Shown one piece after another: positions 20,733 to 29,489 of a stretch of 64,000 nucleotides of DNA; within the stretch, counting starts at the first letter, position 1; every line of letters starts with the position of its first letter. The notes beneath the pieces were generated by a model. That model searched no databases. It was not told the origin of the DNA and was given only the letters and a program-made list of their open reading frames with translations. Origin of the DNA: Arthrobacter sp. ISL-85 (GTDB lineage Bacteria > Actinomycetota > Actinomycetes > Actinomycetales > Micrococcaceae); assembly GCF_018613675.1 (NCBI RefSeq), contig NZ_JAGGPQ010000015.1, positions 62,001-126,000 of the forward strand. Direction: 5' to 3'. A program made the translations under genes and the position numbers.

Positions 20733-22364
20733 CTAGGACTCTATCCGGTCGGCGTGGAGAACGTTGAATCCCCTGGCTGTCAAGGCGGTGCGCAGTTCCA
20801 CCCTGTCGTCCAAGGCGAGATTGACGCCCTTCACTTCCTGCCATACCTCGTGGCCGCGGCCCGCGACGAGGATGGTGTCCTGGGGACGTGCCAGCGCAAC
20901 AGCATGCCGAATGGCTTCGTCACGCGGGAAGACCTCCAGCAGTGCGGTGCCCAGGGACTCGCTTTCAAGGACGTCGCGGGCCCCGGCCAGCACATCGGCA
21001 CGGATCGCTGCCGCGTCCTCGTCGTGCGGGTCGTCGTCGGTGATGATCACTGTGTCGGCGAGGCGCGCCGCGATGGCACCCATTGCCGGGCGTTTGCCTT
21101 GGTCCCGTTGTCCGGTGGCACCGAAAACGACGATCAGGCGGGAGCCCGGTTCCGGCGATCGCACTGCTTCCAGGGCCCGCGCCAGGGCGTCGGTGTTGTG
21201 GGCAAAGTCCACCACGGCCGCAGGGCGATCGGAGATGAGCTGCATGCGTCCGGGCACGGCAACGGTGAACGGGTCAGCTTTGTCCAGGGCCGCCTGCAGG
21301 TCAGCCGCGGCGACGCCGGACGCCAGCACCATGATCGTCGCCAAGGCTGCATTGGCGACGTTGAAGCTGCCGGGCAACCCGGTGTGGACCTTCAGGACGG
21401 CGCCTTCAGGGCCCGCAAGGGTGAAATCGGTCCCAAGGGCCCGCGGCGAGGTCGCGGTAACAGTCCAGTCCGCCGGGGCCACGCCGCTGGTGCTGAGGGT
21501 GGTGACAGGCACCACGGCGCTCCCTGCGAGCTGCCGGCCCCACTCGTCATCGACCGTTACTACGGCCCGCCGGGCGCGGGCGGGAGTGAAAAGCTCTGCC
21601 TTGGTGGCGAAGTACTCCTCCATGGTGTTGTGCAGGTCCAGGTGGTCCTGGGTGAGGTTGGTGAATCCCGCCACGTCGAAGAGGAGTCCGTCCACCCGCT
21701 GGTACGAGATGGCATGCGAAGACACTTCCATGGCTGCGGCGGCGAGCCCGCGTTCGCGCATGAGGGCAATGAGGCCGTGGACCTCGGGCGACTCCGGCGT
21801 GGTGAGGAGGCTGGGGATCGACTCCCCGCCTGCCAGGATCTCGATGGTCCCGATCAGCCCGGGCTGCAGTCCCAACGCCCGGAGCAGCGAAGTGATGAAG
21901 TAGGTGGTGGTGGTCTTCCCGTTGGTACCGGTGACCCCGAAAAGCTGCAGCGGCCGGCCGTCTGCAGGCTGGCTCCGGTAAATCATGGCAGAGAGCGGCC
22001 CCACCACGTTACGGGGCTTGTCAACGACGAGCACGGGCACGGACGTGTCCGCGGACAGGGCAAGGAGGCGCGCGCCGGCGTCGTCCGTCACGACGGCGGC
22101 CGCCCCGGCAGCGATGGCGTCCGTGGCAAAGTCGGCGCCATGCCTGCTGGCTCCCGGCAGCGCCATGTACAGGTCGCCGGGCTCCACGGTGCGGGAGTTG
22201 AGGGATATGCCTGTGATCTCCACGTCGGCGGCTGGGGCGGGGACCGCTACACCGAGGGCTTGCCCGACGGCGGCCAGCGGGACGGCCGCCACGGCTGCGG
22301 GCCGGAAACGGCCTGGACTTTCATCCCGGGCAGCGTCGCTGCCGGGCGTGGTGAACTCTGACAA
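20733..22364 (-). CDS. murE: UDP-MurNAc-tripeptide synthetase
   Basis: MurE adds the third stem-peptide residue (lysine or meso-diaminopimelate) to UDP-MurNAc-dipeptide. The 543 residues include [30 protein letters not shown] and RDQGKRPAMG. I do not see the DNPR motif that marks diaminopimelate-adding enzymes. The equivalent position reads TDDDPHDEDAAAI, so lysine specificity is likely, as expected for Micrococcaceae; this is inference from the motif. The start is TTG (22362-22364) with GGAG eight bases upstream. Confidence 0.95.
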   Translation of the reverse strand: MSEFTTPGSDAARDESPGRFRPAAVAAVPLAAVGQALGVAVPAPAADVEITGISLNSRTVEPGDLYMALPGASRHGADFATDAIAAGAAAVVTDDAGARLLALSADTSVPVLVVDKPRNVVGPLSAMIYRSQPADGRPLQLFGVTGTNGKTTTTYFITSLLRALGLQPGLIGTIEILAGGESIPSLLTTPESPEVHGLIALMRERGLAAAAMEVSSHAISYQRVDGLLFDVAGFTNLTQDHLDLHNTMEEYFATKAELFTPARARRAVVTVDDEWGRQLAGSAVVPVTTLSTSGVAPADWTVTATSPRALGTDFTLAGPEGAVLKVHTGLPGSFNVANAALATIMVLASGVAAADLQAALDKADPFTVAVPGRMQLISDRPAAVVDFAHNTDALARALEAVRSPEPGSRLIVVFGATGQRDQGKRPAMGAIAARLADTVIITDDDPHDEDAAAIRADVLAGARDVLESESLGTALLEVFPRDEAIRHAVALARPQDTILVAGRGHEVWQEVKGVNLALDDRVELRTALTARGFNVLHADRIES

Positions 22365-22461
22365 GGGGATCTCCGATGGTGCTAGTGCGTGCCCGGCATG
22401 GTTCGGCCCCGGGCACTGTGTTGCGCTGGATGCTGCTGGTACTCCCGGCGTGAAGCGCCAG

Positions 22462-24264
22462 TTATTTGGCGTACTGGGGCATCCTGGCCGGCTCGCCGGT
22501 TGAAGGCTGGACGTTGTAGGTCCGCAGCGTCTGGCTCATGACGGACCGGAACACCGGACCGTTGGTGATGCCGTAAATGCTGCCCTTCGGCCGCTGGAGC
22601 ACCACCTCCACAATAAACCGCGGATCATCCATCGGCGCCATTCCCACGATGGAGGCGGTGTAGCCGCAGTACCCGGGCTTGCCGTCGTCGCACGGCGACT
22701 CGGACGTGCCGGTCTTAGCCCCAACCCGGTACCCGTCGATGCCGGCGTCCTTGATTTCACCCTCGGTAACTGCGCTTTCAAGGATGTCCTTGACCTGCTG
22801 GGCAGTGCCACCCGAGACCACCTGGCGGGAGGGCTGGGCCGGCACCTTCTGCTCCTTGCCATCGGGCGAAATATACGAGTCGATCAGCCGCGGCTGGAGC
22901 ATGACACCGTTGTTGGCAATGCTCTGGTACGCCCGGACCGTCTGCAGCGTGGACTGGGAAACGCCCTGCCCGAACAGGACGGTGTATTGCTGGCGCCCGT
23001 CCCACTGGTCCGGGGGTGAAAGGATGCCCGATGCAGTCGCCGGCAGCCCGATGTCCGGCGCCTCGCCAATGCCAAACTTCTTCAGCCAGTCGTAGCGCTG
23101 TTCCTTGCTGAGCCGCTGGCCGGCCATCACGGTTCCGGTGTTCATGGAATACCCGATGATGCCCGCCAGCGTCCGCTCCTCCGTCCCGTGCGTGAACGCA
23201 TCGCTGAACGTCTGGCCATCCACTGTGTAGGTGGGGGGAATAGTGAACTTATCCAGCGGACTGGCAAGGCCCTCGTCGATAACAGCGGCAGCCGTGATCA
23301 TCTTTTCGACAGAGCCAGGCTCGTAGGCTGCGGTCACGGAGCGCGTGCCACGGTCCTTCGCCGCCACCAGGCCCGGGTTGTTGGGATCCGGTGCGTTGGT
23401 GTCCGCCAAGGCAAGAAGGTTACCGGTCTTGGCATCCATCACTATGATGGTGCCCCATTCGGCGCTGAGTTTGTCCGTCTGGCTCTGGATGGCCTGCTGC
23501 GCGAAGTACTGGAGGTCCGAGTTGAGGGTGAGTTTGACGTCCTTGCCGTTCTGCGGCGGGGTCAACTCGTCAAGGCCCACGGGGATGCGAAGGCCGTCGG
23601 CGCCGATCTCGAACAGGCGCTTGCCGTCCGTACCCTTCAGCTGGTCGTCCTGCGTCTGTTCGATGCCGGCCAGGCCCGTGGCGCCGTCCTGGAGGAACCC
23701 CACCACTCCCCCTGCAACGGCACCGTTCGGGTAGACGCGTTTGCTGACGCCTTCGGCAACGATGCCCGGAACCTGGAGCTTGGAGATGCGGTCCTCAACG
23801 TCCGGCTTCACGTCCTTGGCCACAATGTAGTACGGCTGCTGGCCGGTGACGGCATCCCTGACAGCGTTGGTGTCCATGCCGAGGGCAGAGGCAAGTTCGG
23901 AGATGGCCTGGTCGCGGCTGACGTCCACCAGCTTTTCGTGGCCGTCCGTTTGCTCCAGCCGCTTGTAGGAGTCTGTTTTGGTGTTGACGCGCTGGTCGAC
24001 CACGATGTTGTAGCGGATCACGCTGTTGGCCAGCACCGTGCCGCGCGAGTCCAGGATGCTGCCCCGTTCGGCCGGCAGGATGGCTGACGTCATCCGGCTG
24101 TTGAGTGCAGCTTCCGCCATGCCGCCCACGTCCAGCCCCTGCACCAGGAAGAGCTTCCCGCCCACCACCAACAGGAGAGTGAGCATGATGCCCAGTCCCA
24201 GGCGCAGCCGCCGCGTGGCGTTGGGTACCTTGCTTTTTCCTGCTTTGCCGGTCGTCTTCGCCAC
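22462..24264 (-). CDS. ftsI: Septal transpeptidase FtsI (class B PBP)
   Basis: FtsI (PbpB/PBP3) is the penicillin-binding transpeptidase that crosslinks septal peptidoglycan with FtsW. The 600 residues have an N-terminal membrane segment (about 22-42), the dimerisation/pedestal domain (RGSILDSRGTVLA), then the transpeptidase domain. The active-site serine is Ser318 in SVEK, followed by the SMN motif (SMNTGTVM) and KTGT (GAKTGTSE). GTG start with AAGGAAA upstream. It is separated from murE by 97 bp with no clear signal. Confidence 0.96.
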   Translation of the reverse strand: MAKTTGKAGKSKVPNATRRLRLGLGIMLTLLLVVGGKLFLVQGLDVGGMAEAALNSRMTSAILPAERGSILDSRGTVLANSVIRYNIVVDQRVNTKTDSYKRLEQTDGHEKLVDVSRDQAISELASALGMDTNAVRDAVTGQQPYYIVAKDVKPDVEDRISKLQVPGIVAEGVSKRVYPNGAVAGGVVGFLQDGATGLAGIEQTQDDQLKGTDGKRLFEIGADGLRIPVGLDELTPPQNGKDVKLTLNSDLQYFAQQAIQSQTDKLSAEWGTIIVMDAKTGNLLALADTNAPDPNNPGLVAAKDRGTRSVTAAYEPGSVEKMITAAAVIDEGLASPLDKFTIPPTYTVDGQTFSDAFTHGTEERTLAGIIGYSMNTGTVMAGQRLSKEQRYDWLKKFGIGEAPDIGLPATASGILSPPDQWDGRQQYTVLFGQGVSQSTLQTVRAYQSIANNGVMLQPRLIDSYISPDGKEQKVPAQPSRQVVSGGTAQQVKDILESAVTEGEIKDAGIDGYRVGAKTGTSESPCDDGKPGYCGYTASIVGMAPMDDPRFIVEVVLQRPKGSIYGITNGPVFRSVMSQTLRTYNVQPSTGEPARMPQYAK

Positions 24265-24312
24265 CGTGAATTTCCTTGCTGCTCGACGCTGCTGCCTGAC
24301 CTGCCTGCTGGC

Positions 24313-25035
24313 CTACTGTCCGGGGGCCTTCTGCTGCGGTGCCGGAACAGAGCCGCCGTGAAGTTCGGGGGCCGGAGTTGCCGCCGCTGCAGCTGCGGCC
24401 TGCGCAGCCGCCTGGGCAGCAGCGGCCTGGGCTGCAGCGCTCTGGGCTGCGTCGGAGGTGGGAGCCGCGGCGGCAGCCTTGGCGGCTTCGGGCGTGTTGG
24501 CTTTGTCAGCGGCTGGACCCTTGGAATCCGTGGCCTTGGACGCCGGCGGCACAATGAGCTGGCCAGCTACGGCGGGCGATGGGATCACTGCTCCTGTTGC
24601 CGCGCCCTTGACTGCGGGGGTGGCTTTTCCGGTTACCGACAGTGTGGACAGGTCAATCTGGCCTTTGACCGTGGATGCCACCATGCCCAGTTCGGTGGCC
24701 TTGGCCGCGAGGTTCTGCGGGGCCTCGAAGTTCTGCACCTGCTGGGTAAGATCCTGGTTGGTCTTGGTCAGCGTGTTCTGCTTGGCCCGCAACTCCACCA
24801 GCTGGTACTGCGCCGTGGACACCGAGATGTTCAGGACCAGCACCGCCACCAGTGCTACGGCAAGCATGGCAAAGCACAGCACGACGAAAGGGGCACGCCG
24901 CTTCCGCGGGGCCGAGCGGACCACGGAGAGCGGTGTGCGGGTTCGCTGTCCCCCGCCGGGTTTGCCCCCCGGCCTGGTGTCGGGCGCCGAGCTGCCGGAA
25001 ACAACGGGAAAGTTCTTGACGGCGGCGGTGCTCAT
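24313..25035 (-). CDS. FtsL-like division protein with Ala-rich C-terminal tail
   Basis: A 240-residue bitopic protein in the ftsL position between rsmH and ftsI. A basic cytoplasmic N-terminus (about 50 residues) leads to one membrane segment ([20 protein letters not shown]). A short coiled coil follows ([19 protein letters not shown]) with the typical [16 protein letters not shown] end of the actinobacterial FtsL domain. After about residue 150 the protein continues as an Ala/Pro/Gln-rich extracellular tail ending in [10 protein letters not shown]. The tail makes it about twice the usual FtsL length. Overlaps the rsmH stop by 4 nt. Confidence 0.85.
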   Translation of the reverse strand: MSTAAVKNFPVVSGSSAPDTRPGGKPGGGQRTRTPLSVVRSAPRKRRAPFVVLCFAMLAVALVAVLVLNISVSTAQYQLVELRAKQNTLTKTNQDLTQQVQNFEAPQNLAAKATELGMVASTVKGQIDLSTLSVTGKATPAVKGAATGAVIPSPAVAGQLIVPPASKATDSKGPAADKANTPEAAKAAAAAPTSDAAQSAAAQAAAAQAAAQAAAAAAATPAPELHGGSVPAPQQKAPGQ

Positions 25036-26024
25036 GCAGCTCTCCTGGCTCGGATACGTTCTGCCGCGCGGAGCCTGGCGGAGGCAGCGCGCGGGTTTTC
25101 GGCGATTTCGACGGCGGTGGGCACCTCAGTGCCTTTGGTCAGGGTCTTGAGTTCGGGCTTGTGTTCTTCCAGTTCCACCGGGAAACCAAGGGGAGCCGAA
25201 GACTTGGAGCGGGACTGGAAAACGCCTTTGACGATCTTGTCCTCCAGCGAGTGGTAGGACATGACCACGATGCGGCCGCCGAGGGCCAGGGATTCGACAG
25301 CGGCGGGAACCGCCCGTTCCAGGACGTCGAGTTCTTCGTTGACCTCGATCCGCAAAGCCTGGAAGGTCCGCTTGGCGGGATGTCCACCGGACTTCGCGGC
25401 GGAGCCGGGAACAACCGAGCGGATCTGCTCGACGAGTTCGCCGGTGGTGGTGAATTCCTTGACCGCCCGCGCTGCCACAATCCTGTTGGCAATCCGTCCG
25501 GCGAACTTCTCCTCGCCCCACTTGCGGATGATCCGGACCAGGTCCTCTTCGCTGTAGGTATTGACCACGTCAGCGGCGGTCTGGCCCCGGCTGGTATCCA
25601 TGCGCATGTCCAGCGGCGCATCGAATGAGTAGGCGAAACCGCGCTCACGCTCGTCCAGCTGCAGGGATGAGACACCCAGGTCCATGAGGATTCCGTGCAC
25701 TTCGGCAACGCCGAGGTCGGCCAGGACGTCCTCGATTTCGTCGTACACCGCGTGAACCAGGTCAGTCCGGGCGGCAAAGGGCGCAAGCCGCTCCCCCGCG
25801 AGTGCCAGTGCTTCCTCGTCCCGGTCGATGCCGATGAGGTGAAGGTCGGGAAACCGCTGGAGCATGGCCTCGGAGTGCCCGCCCATGCCAAGGGTTGCGT
25901 CGACGGCAATGGGTGTCTCACCGCGCAGTCTTGCCGCTTCAAATCCTGGTGCCAACAAATTGATGCACCGGTCGCGAAGGACCGGTACGTGGCGTTCGGA
26001 CGTGGGCTTGGGTTGATCGGTCAT
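25032..26024 (-). CDS. rsmH: 16S rRNA (cytosine1402-N4)-methyltransferase
   Basis: RsmH (MraW) methylates N4 of C1402 in 16S rRNA using S-adenosylmethionine. About 330 residues: [13 protein letters not shown] at the N-terminus, the SAM-binding [33 protein letters not shown] and [13 protein letters not shown]. The ATG at 26022-26024 has AAAGGA upstream. As usual it is the second gene of the division cluster, after mraZ. Confidence 0.96.
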   Translation of the reverse strand: MTDQPKPTSERHVPVLRDRCINLLAPGFEAARLRGETPIAVDATLGMGGHSEAMLQRFPDLHLIGIDRDEEALALAGERLAPFAARTDLVHAVYDEIEDVLADLGVAEVHGILMDLGVSSLQLDERERGFAYSFDAPLDMRMDTSRGQTAADVVNTYSEEDLVRIIRKWGEEKFAGRIANRIVAARAVKEFTTTGELVEQIRSVVPGSAAKSGGHPAKRTFQALRIEVNEELDVLERAVPAAVESLALGGRIVVMSYHSLEDKIVKGVFQSRSKSSAPLGFPVELEEHKPELKTLTKGTEVPTAVEIAENPRAASARLRAAERIRARRAA

Positions 26025-26191
26025 GCCTGGTCCTTTCGCGCCGTCGTTGTCCCCTGCTGCTTCTGGAACCAGATCCCCATCCGCGCCTATCGTCCTGCCC
26101 GCCTGGCTCCGGGGAAGGTGAGCCAGGTTGGCAGCCGATGGGCCGGCTGGAGATCTCATCCAAGAAACCAGCTGCCACCCCGCTCCGGAAT

Positions 26192-26620
26192 TCAGAGAAT
26201 GCCCGGAATGGGATCGTCAGTTTCGGAAAAGGCCGTCTCCTTCTCCGCGAGGTATTCATTCCAAGCCTGGGCGTCCCAGATCTCGGCGCGGGTACCGGCG
26301 CCGATAACGGCAAGTTCCCTTCCGAGTCCCGCATACTCCCGGAGCGCCGGTGGAATGGTCACGCGCCCCTGCTTGTCAGGTACCTCGTCCGAGGCTCCAG
26401 AGAGAAATACGCGGATATAGTCACGTGCCTGCTTGGAGGAGATTGGAGCCTCCCGCATCTGCTCGTGCACCCGCGCAAATTCCTTCTCGCTGAAGACGTA
26501 GATGCAACGCTCCTGGCCCCTTGTGAGAACCAGCCCGCTGGCAAGCTCCTCACGGAACTTAGCGGGGAGAATGATCCGTCCCTTTTCATCCAGACGCGGC
26601 GAGTGAGTGCCCAGAAACAC
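26192..26620 (-). CDS. mraZ: Transcriptional regulator MraZ
   Basis: MraZ is an AbrB-like double-fold DNA-binding protein that in other bacteria represses its own division cluster by binding repeated TGGGN/GTGG boxes. The 142 residues hold two MraZ repeats. The first begins [20 protein letters not shown] and the second contains [20 protein letters not shown], each with the DxxGR signature. The start is GTG at 26618-26620. It is the first gene of the cluster, and its promoter region contains matching boxes (26682-26711). Confidence 0.96.
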   Translation of the reverse strand: MFLGTHSPRLDEKGRIILPAKFREELASGLVLTRGQERCIYVFSEKEFARVHEQMREAPISSKQARDYIRVFLSGASDEVPDKQGRVTIPPALREYAGLGRELAVIGAGTRAEIWDAQAWNEYLAEKETAFSETDDPIPGIL

Positions 26621-26681
26621 TGGCCCACCGCCTGTCCGCCGTCAGGAATTGCCCATCCCCTATGTTGCAACCACCCTCTTA

Positions 26682-26717
26682 TGTCCTCCACATTACTCCA
26701 CTTTCCACCACAGTCAA
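26682..26717 (-). promoter_or_regulatory. mraZ promoter overlapped by three MraZ-type boxes
   Basis: On the minus strand, -35 TTGACT (26712-26717) and -10 TAATGT (26690-26695) are 16 bp apart. Three direct repeats with an exact 10-bp period, GTGGTGGAAA, GTGGAGTAAT and GTGGAGGACA, fill 26711 down to 26682 and so cover the spacer and the -10. MraZ is known to bind such helically phased GTGG-type boxes, which makes autorepression of the cluster likely here. The leader to the mraZ GTG is about 60 nt. Confidence 0.7.
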
Positions 26718-26882
26718 CGCAAAACGGCCTCGGGGCCCGCCAGAACGTGGGAATAGTTCCTTGAAATGCCGCGGAATGGACACGGTTGTGGGAAGTGGAG
26801 GGAATGTCGCGCGGCGGGGCCTTGTGAATTCCATCAGCCCGCGGGATGGACGGCATTCGAGGGCAATGGGCCTTTAAATGCG

Positions 26883-26908
26883 AAAAGACCCGCCGGGGCG
26901 GGTCTTTT
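26883..26908 (-). terminator. Rho-independent terminator of the DUF3040 gene
   Basis: An 11-bp perfect stem (AAAAGACCCGC, 26883-26893, with 26898-26908), a 4-nt loop, and a TTTT end within the stem. It lies about 75 bp after the DUF3040 stop codon and shields the mraZ promoter from read-through. Confidence 0.75.
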
Positions 26909-26984
26909 CCTGCAGTCCCTTGGTGTCAGGGGAGCGAAATGGAGGAGCCGGGAGCGGTGGCCGCGGCCGGCCTTCCGGGGCGGC

Positions 26985-27356
26985 TTACGGTTCACCCCTG
27001 CGGCGCTCGTCCCACCGCTCCTCGAGGCTGCTCATAAACGAACTCCGCTGCTTGCCAGGCTTTCCCCCGCTGGCCTTGGAGCGGGCTTTGCCTTGGGAAC
27101 TGCGCAAAGTGGCGAAGTAAACCCCGCCGCCCATGACCACGAAGCCCAGCACGCCCACAAATATGCTCTGGAGGGTTACCCCGACCAGCAACAGGAAGAC
27201 GCCGGCCAACGCGCACAGGACCCCAATGACCACATGCCTGGTAGACCATGACCGCCCCGGATCCGAACCCATTGAGTTCGCAAATTTGGGGTCGTCCTCG
27301 TGAAGCTGCTTCTCAAGCTGCTCAAGCAGCTTCTGTTCGTGCTCCGACAGCGGCAT
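26985..27356 (-). CDS. DUF3040 domain membrane protein
   Basis: A 123-residue protein beginning MPLSEHEQKLLEQLEKQLHE, the hallmark of the actinobacterial DUF3040 family. It has two closely spaced membrane segments (HVVIGVLCALAGVFLLLVG and SIFVGVLGFVVMGGGVYFA) and a basic C-terminal tail. A strong AGGAGG lies five bases before the ATG. The function of the family is unknown. It is conserved upstream of mraZ in many Actinobacteria, so a link to envelope or division is possible but unproven. Confidence 0.88.
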   Translation of the reverse strand: MPLSEHEQKLLEQLEKQLHEDDPKFANSMGSDPGRSWSTRHVVIGVLCALAGVFLLLVGVTLQSIFVGVLGFVVMGGGVYFATLRSSQGKARSKASGGKPGKQRSSFMSSLEERWDERRRGEP

Positions 27357-27607
27357 CACGACCTCCTTTTGTAGGCCAACGTCCGGGCTGATCCCAGCCA
27401 CTACTACTACCCCGTAGAACGCCTGCTGTTGCTGGAAAGTTCCCGCCGGCCAGCCTTGGCCAAAGCGGGAACCCAGCATGCGTTCGCGGGAGCGGGAGCA
27501 TGTCCAAGAGGGTCCGGCAGTAAGTCCATTCACTCGAAACTATGTATCTCTAAGGATAGATTGTTGAGGGCCGATCTGAAAGACGGCAATGACTTCGCCG
27601 GAGCCTG

Positions 27608-28855
27608 TCAGGCGGGCCGTTGCGTGCTGTCGCCCGGCCGGTTTTCCGGCTCCATCAGGCGAGCGGGAAGGACCGATTTGTTGCCGAATTTCCGTGCCAC
27701 CTCATCCAGTACCTGCTCGGCCGCGCGCCAGTTGTCATCCCTGCGGTCAATGCTCAGCTGGAGCGAGGTCCGGGCTGCTTCCTCAAGTTGCTCAGCCCTG
27801 ACGCCCACCAGCCGCACGGCCATGGCCCTTGTCCCCACGGACTCCAGGAGTTGAAGTGCCACCGCGTAGATCAGCTGGGCGCTGTCCACCGGAGTCTGGA
27901 CTGTCCTGCTCCTGGTGATGGTGGAAAAGTCGGCGAACCGCAGTTTCAGCGCCACGGTCCGGGCCAGCATTCCGGAGCTCCGAAGGCGTCCAGCGGTGCG
28001 GTGGGATAGCCGCAGCAGTTCCCGGCGAAGGAGGGCATCGTCGTCGGTATCCACGGCGAAGGTCTCTTCCGCTCCGATGCTCTTTTCCAACCGCACCGGG
28101 GTCACGGGACGGGGATCGATGCCCCATGCGAGCTGGTGCACGTGCTCGCCCGTTGCGCCCAGGACCTTCTTCAACGACGACACCGGGGTTGCCGCCACGT
28201 CCGCCACGGTCCTGATTCCCATCTTTGCCAGCACCTCTTTGGTCTTGGCGCCCACACCCCAAAGAGCACCCACCGGCAAACTGTGCAAATAAGGCACGGT
28301 CTGGTCCGGCCCTATGAGCAGCAGCCCGTCCGGCTTGCACCGCGTGGACGCGATCTTGGCGACGAACTTGGTCTCCGCAATGCCCACCGAGGCGGTGATG
28401 CCAAGTTCCGCAGCGACACGGTGGCGGATAAGCTCACCGATCCCCCTGGGCGGTCCAAGCCGCCGCAGTGCGCCTGTGACGTCCAGGAAGGCCTCGTCGA
28501 CGCTAAGCGGCTCGACGAGTCCCGTGATGGATTCAAAGATGGCCATCAGCTGCCCGGACACCTCGTAGTAGAGCTTGTGCCGCGGTTCGATCACCACTGC
28601 CTGCGGACACATCCGCATTGCCACGGCCATGGGCATCGCGGATTTGACGCCGAAGGCGCGGGCCTCGTAGGACCCCGAAAGGACCACTGAGCGCTCCCCC
28701 GGGAAGCCGACGATCACGGGCTTGCCGCGAAGTTCGGGGCGGGTGCGCAGCTCCACCGATACAAAGAAGGCATCCATGTCCACGTGCATGATGCACGTGC
28801 GCCGCCGGCCCGGAAGGGGCGCGGCGGATGCCTGGTTCTTACCTGCGGGCCCCAC
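27608..28855 (-). CDS. dinB: DNA polymerase IV (Y family)
   Basis: This is a translesion polymerase of about 415 residues. The catalytic core shows MHVDMDAFFVSVELR with the first metal-binding Asp and SVDEAFLDVTGA with the second Asp/Glu pair. It also has the GVGAKTKEVLAKMGI helix-hairpin-helix in the thumb and a little-finger domain. The GTG at 28853-28855 is chosen (AGGA upstream); the ATG at 28787-28789, directly at MHVDMD, is an alternative. There is no beta-clamp motif that I can identify with certainty at the C-terminus. It is divergent from the lipoprotein gene. Confidence 0.93.
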   Translation of the reverse strand: MGPAGKNQASAAPLPGRRRTCIMHVDMDAFFVSVELRTRPELRGKPVIVGFPGERSVVLSGSYEARAFGVKSAMPMAVAMRMCPQAVVIEPRHKLYYEVSGQLMAIFESITGLVEPLSVDEAFLDVTGALRRLGPPRGIGELIRHRVAAELGITASVGIAETKFVAKIASTRCKPDGLLLIGPDQTVPYLHSLPVGALWGVGAKTKEVLAKMGIRTVADVAATPVSSLKKVLGATGEHVHQLAWGIDPRPVTPVRLEKSIGAEETFAVDTDDDALLRRELLRLSHRTAGRLRSSGMLARTVALKLRFADFSTITRSRTVQTPVDSAQLIYAVALQLLESVGTRAMAVRLVGVRAEQLEEAARTSLQLSIDRRDDNWRAAEQVLDEVARKFGNKSVLPARLMEPENRPGDSTQRPA

Positions 28856-28964
28856 GGCTGCAATCCTATCGGTTTGTGCCGACAGCGCCGGTTTGTCCGG
28901 GGAGCATTGCAGGCTGGCTAAACTAAAGGCTGGTTCCGCCAACAACACCAGGAGGAAAGTCTTC

Positions 28965-29489
28965 GTGACGGCTATTGGATACTTCAAGCCAGCTGGCCTG
29001 GCCGCGCTTGCCGCCGTTGGGGCGCTGGTCCTGGCTGCCTGTAGCCAGACCCCGTCCGGACAAGCCGAGCCATCCCAGCCTGCTACCGTTGCCGCCACCC
29101 ACTCCACCCTGACGGCTTCACCCAGCCCGTCGGCGTCGCCCAATACCTCCGCAACCGTGGGCGCCATGGTGGAAGGCTTTCCGAAGCAACTCCTCCCTCT
29201 GATGACCGGGGCAACAGTGGTCTCCAGCAGCTTTGATAAGGCCTCCACGCCTTCCACTGCAGCGCTCGTGGGAACCGTCACGGCACCCACCGCCTCCGTC
29301 ATCGACTTTTACAGCAAGGCCCTGGAAGGCCAGGGTTTCAAGGCCGTTCCCGGCGACAATGTGGGCGGAGTGGCCTCCAAGGATTTCGTTCGCGGTGATA
29401 ACGAGACTGTTAACCTCTCGGTAGTTGAAGCCGCCGGCGTTTCCACCTTCACCATCGGTGCCAATGTGGCAGCTGAGTCAGCAAAGTGA
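28965..29489 (+). CDS. Putative secreted lipoprotein
   Basis: A 174-residue protein with a lipoprotein signal peptide: short N-region, hydrophobic core GLAALAAVGALVLAAC and lipobox LAAC. A Thr/Ser/Pro-rich linker (about residues 30-65) and a small globular domain follow. AGGAGGAAAG lies upstream of the GTG. I do not recognise the domain. Its stop overlaps the GTG of the polyprenyl synthase gene (GTGA), indicating an operon, so a link to isoprenoid or envelope metabolism is possible but only by context. Confidence 0.8.
   Translation: MTAIGYFKPAGLAALAAVGALVLAACSQTPSGQAEPSQPATVAATHSTLTASPSPSASPNTSATVGAMVEGFPKQLLPLMTGATVVSSSFDKASTPSTAALVGTVTAPTASVIDFYSKALEGQGFKAVPGDNVGGVASKDFVRGDNETVNLSVVEAAGVSTFTIGANVAAESAK

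Larger units (their letters stand above)
26621..26984. other. Intergenic region between mraZ and the DUF3040 gene
   Basis: This 364-bp stretch holds the mraZ promoter with its boxes near 26682-26717 and the terminator of the DUF3040 gene at 26883-26908. A second minus-strand GTGG-rich patch (about 26790-26803, complement of gtgggaagtggaggg) lies further upstream but in the opposite orientation to the boxes. No convincing gene is seen. Confidence 0.6.

Noticed and set aside
20754..22361. A 535-codon open frame antisense to murE
   Set aside because: Shadow of murE codon bias; Gly/Arg/His-rich translation without family features.
28856..29302. Upstream extension of dinB to an ATG at 29302
   Set aside because: It would run antisense through the lipoprotein gene; the polymerase fold starts at MHVDMD and a GTG with AGGA is near.
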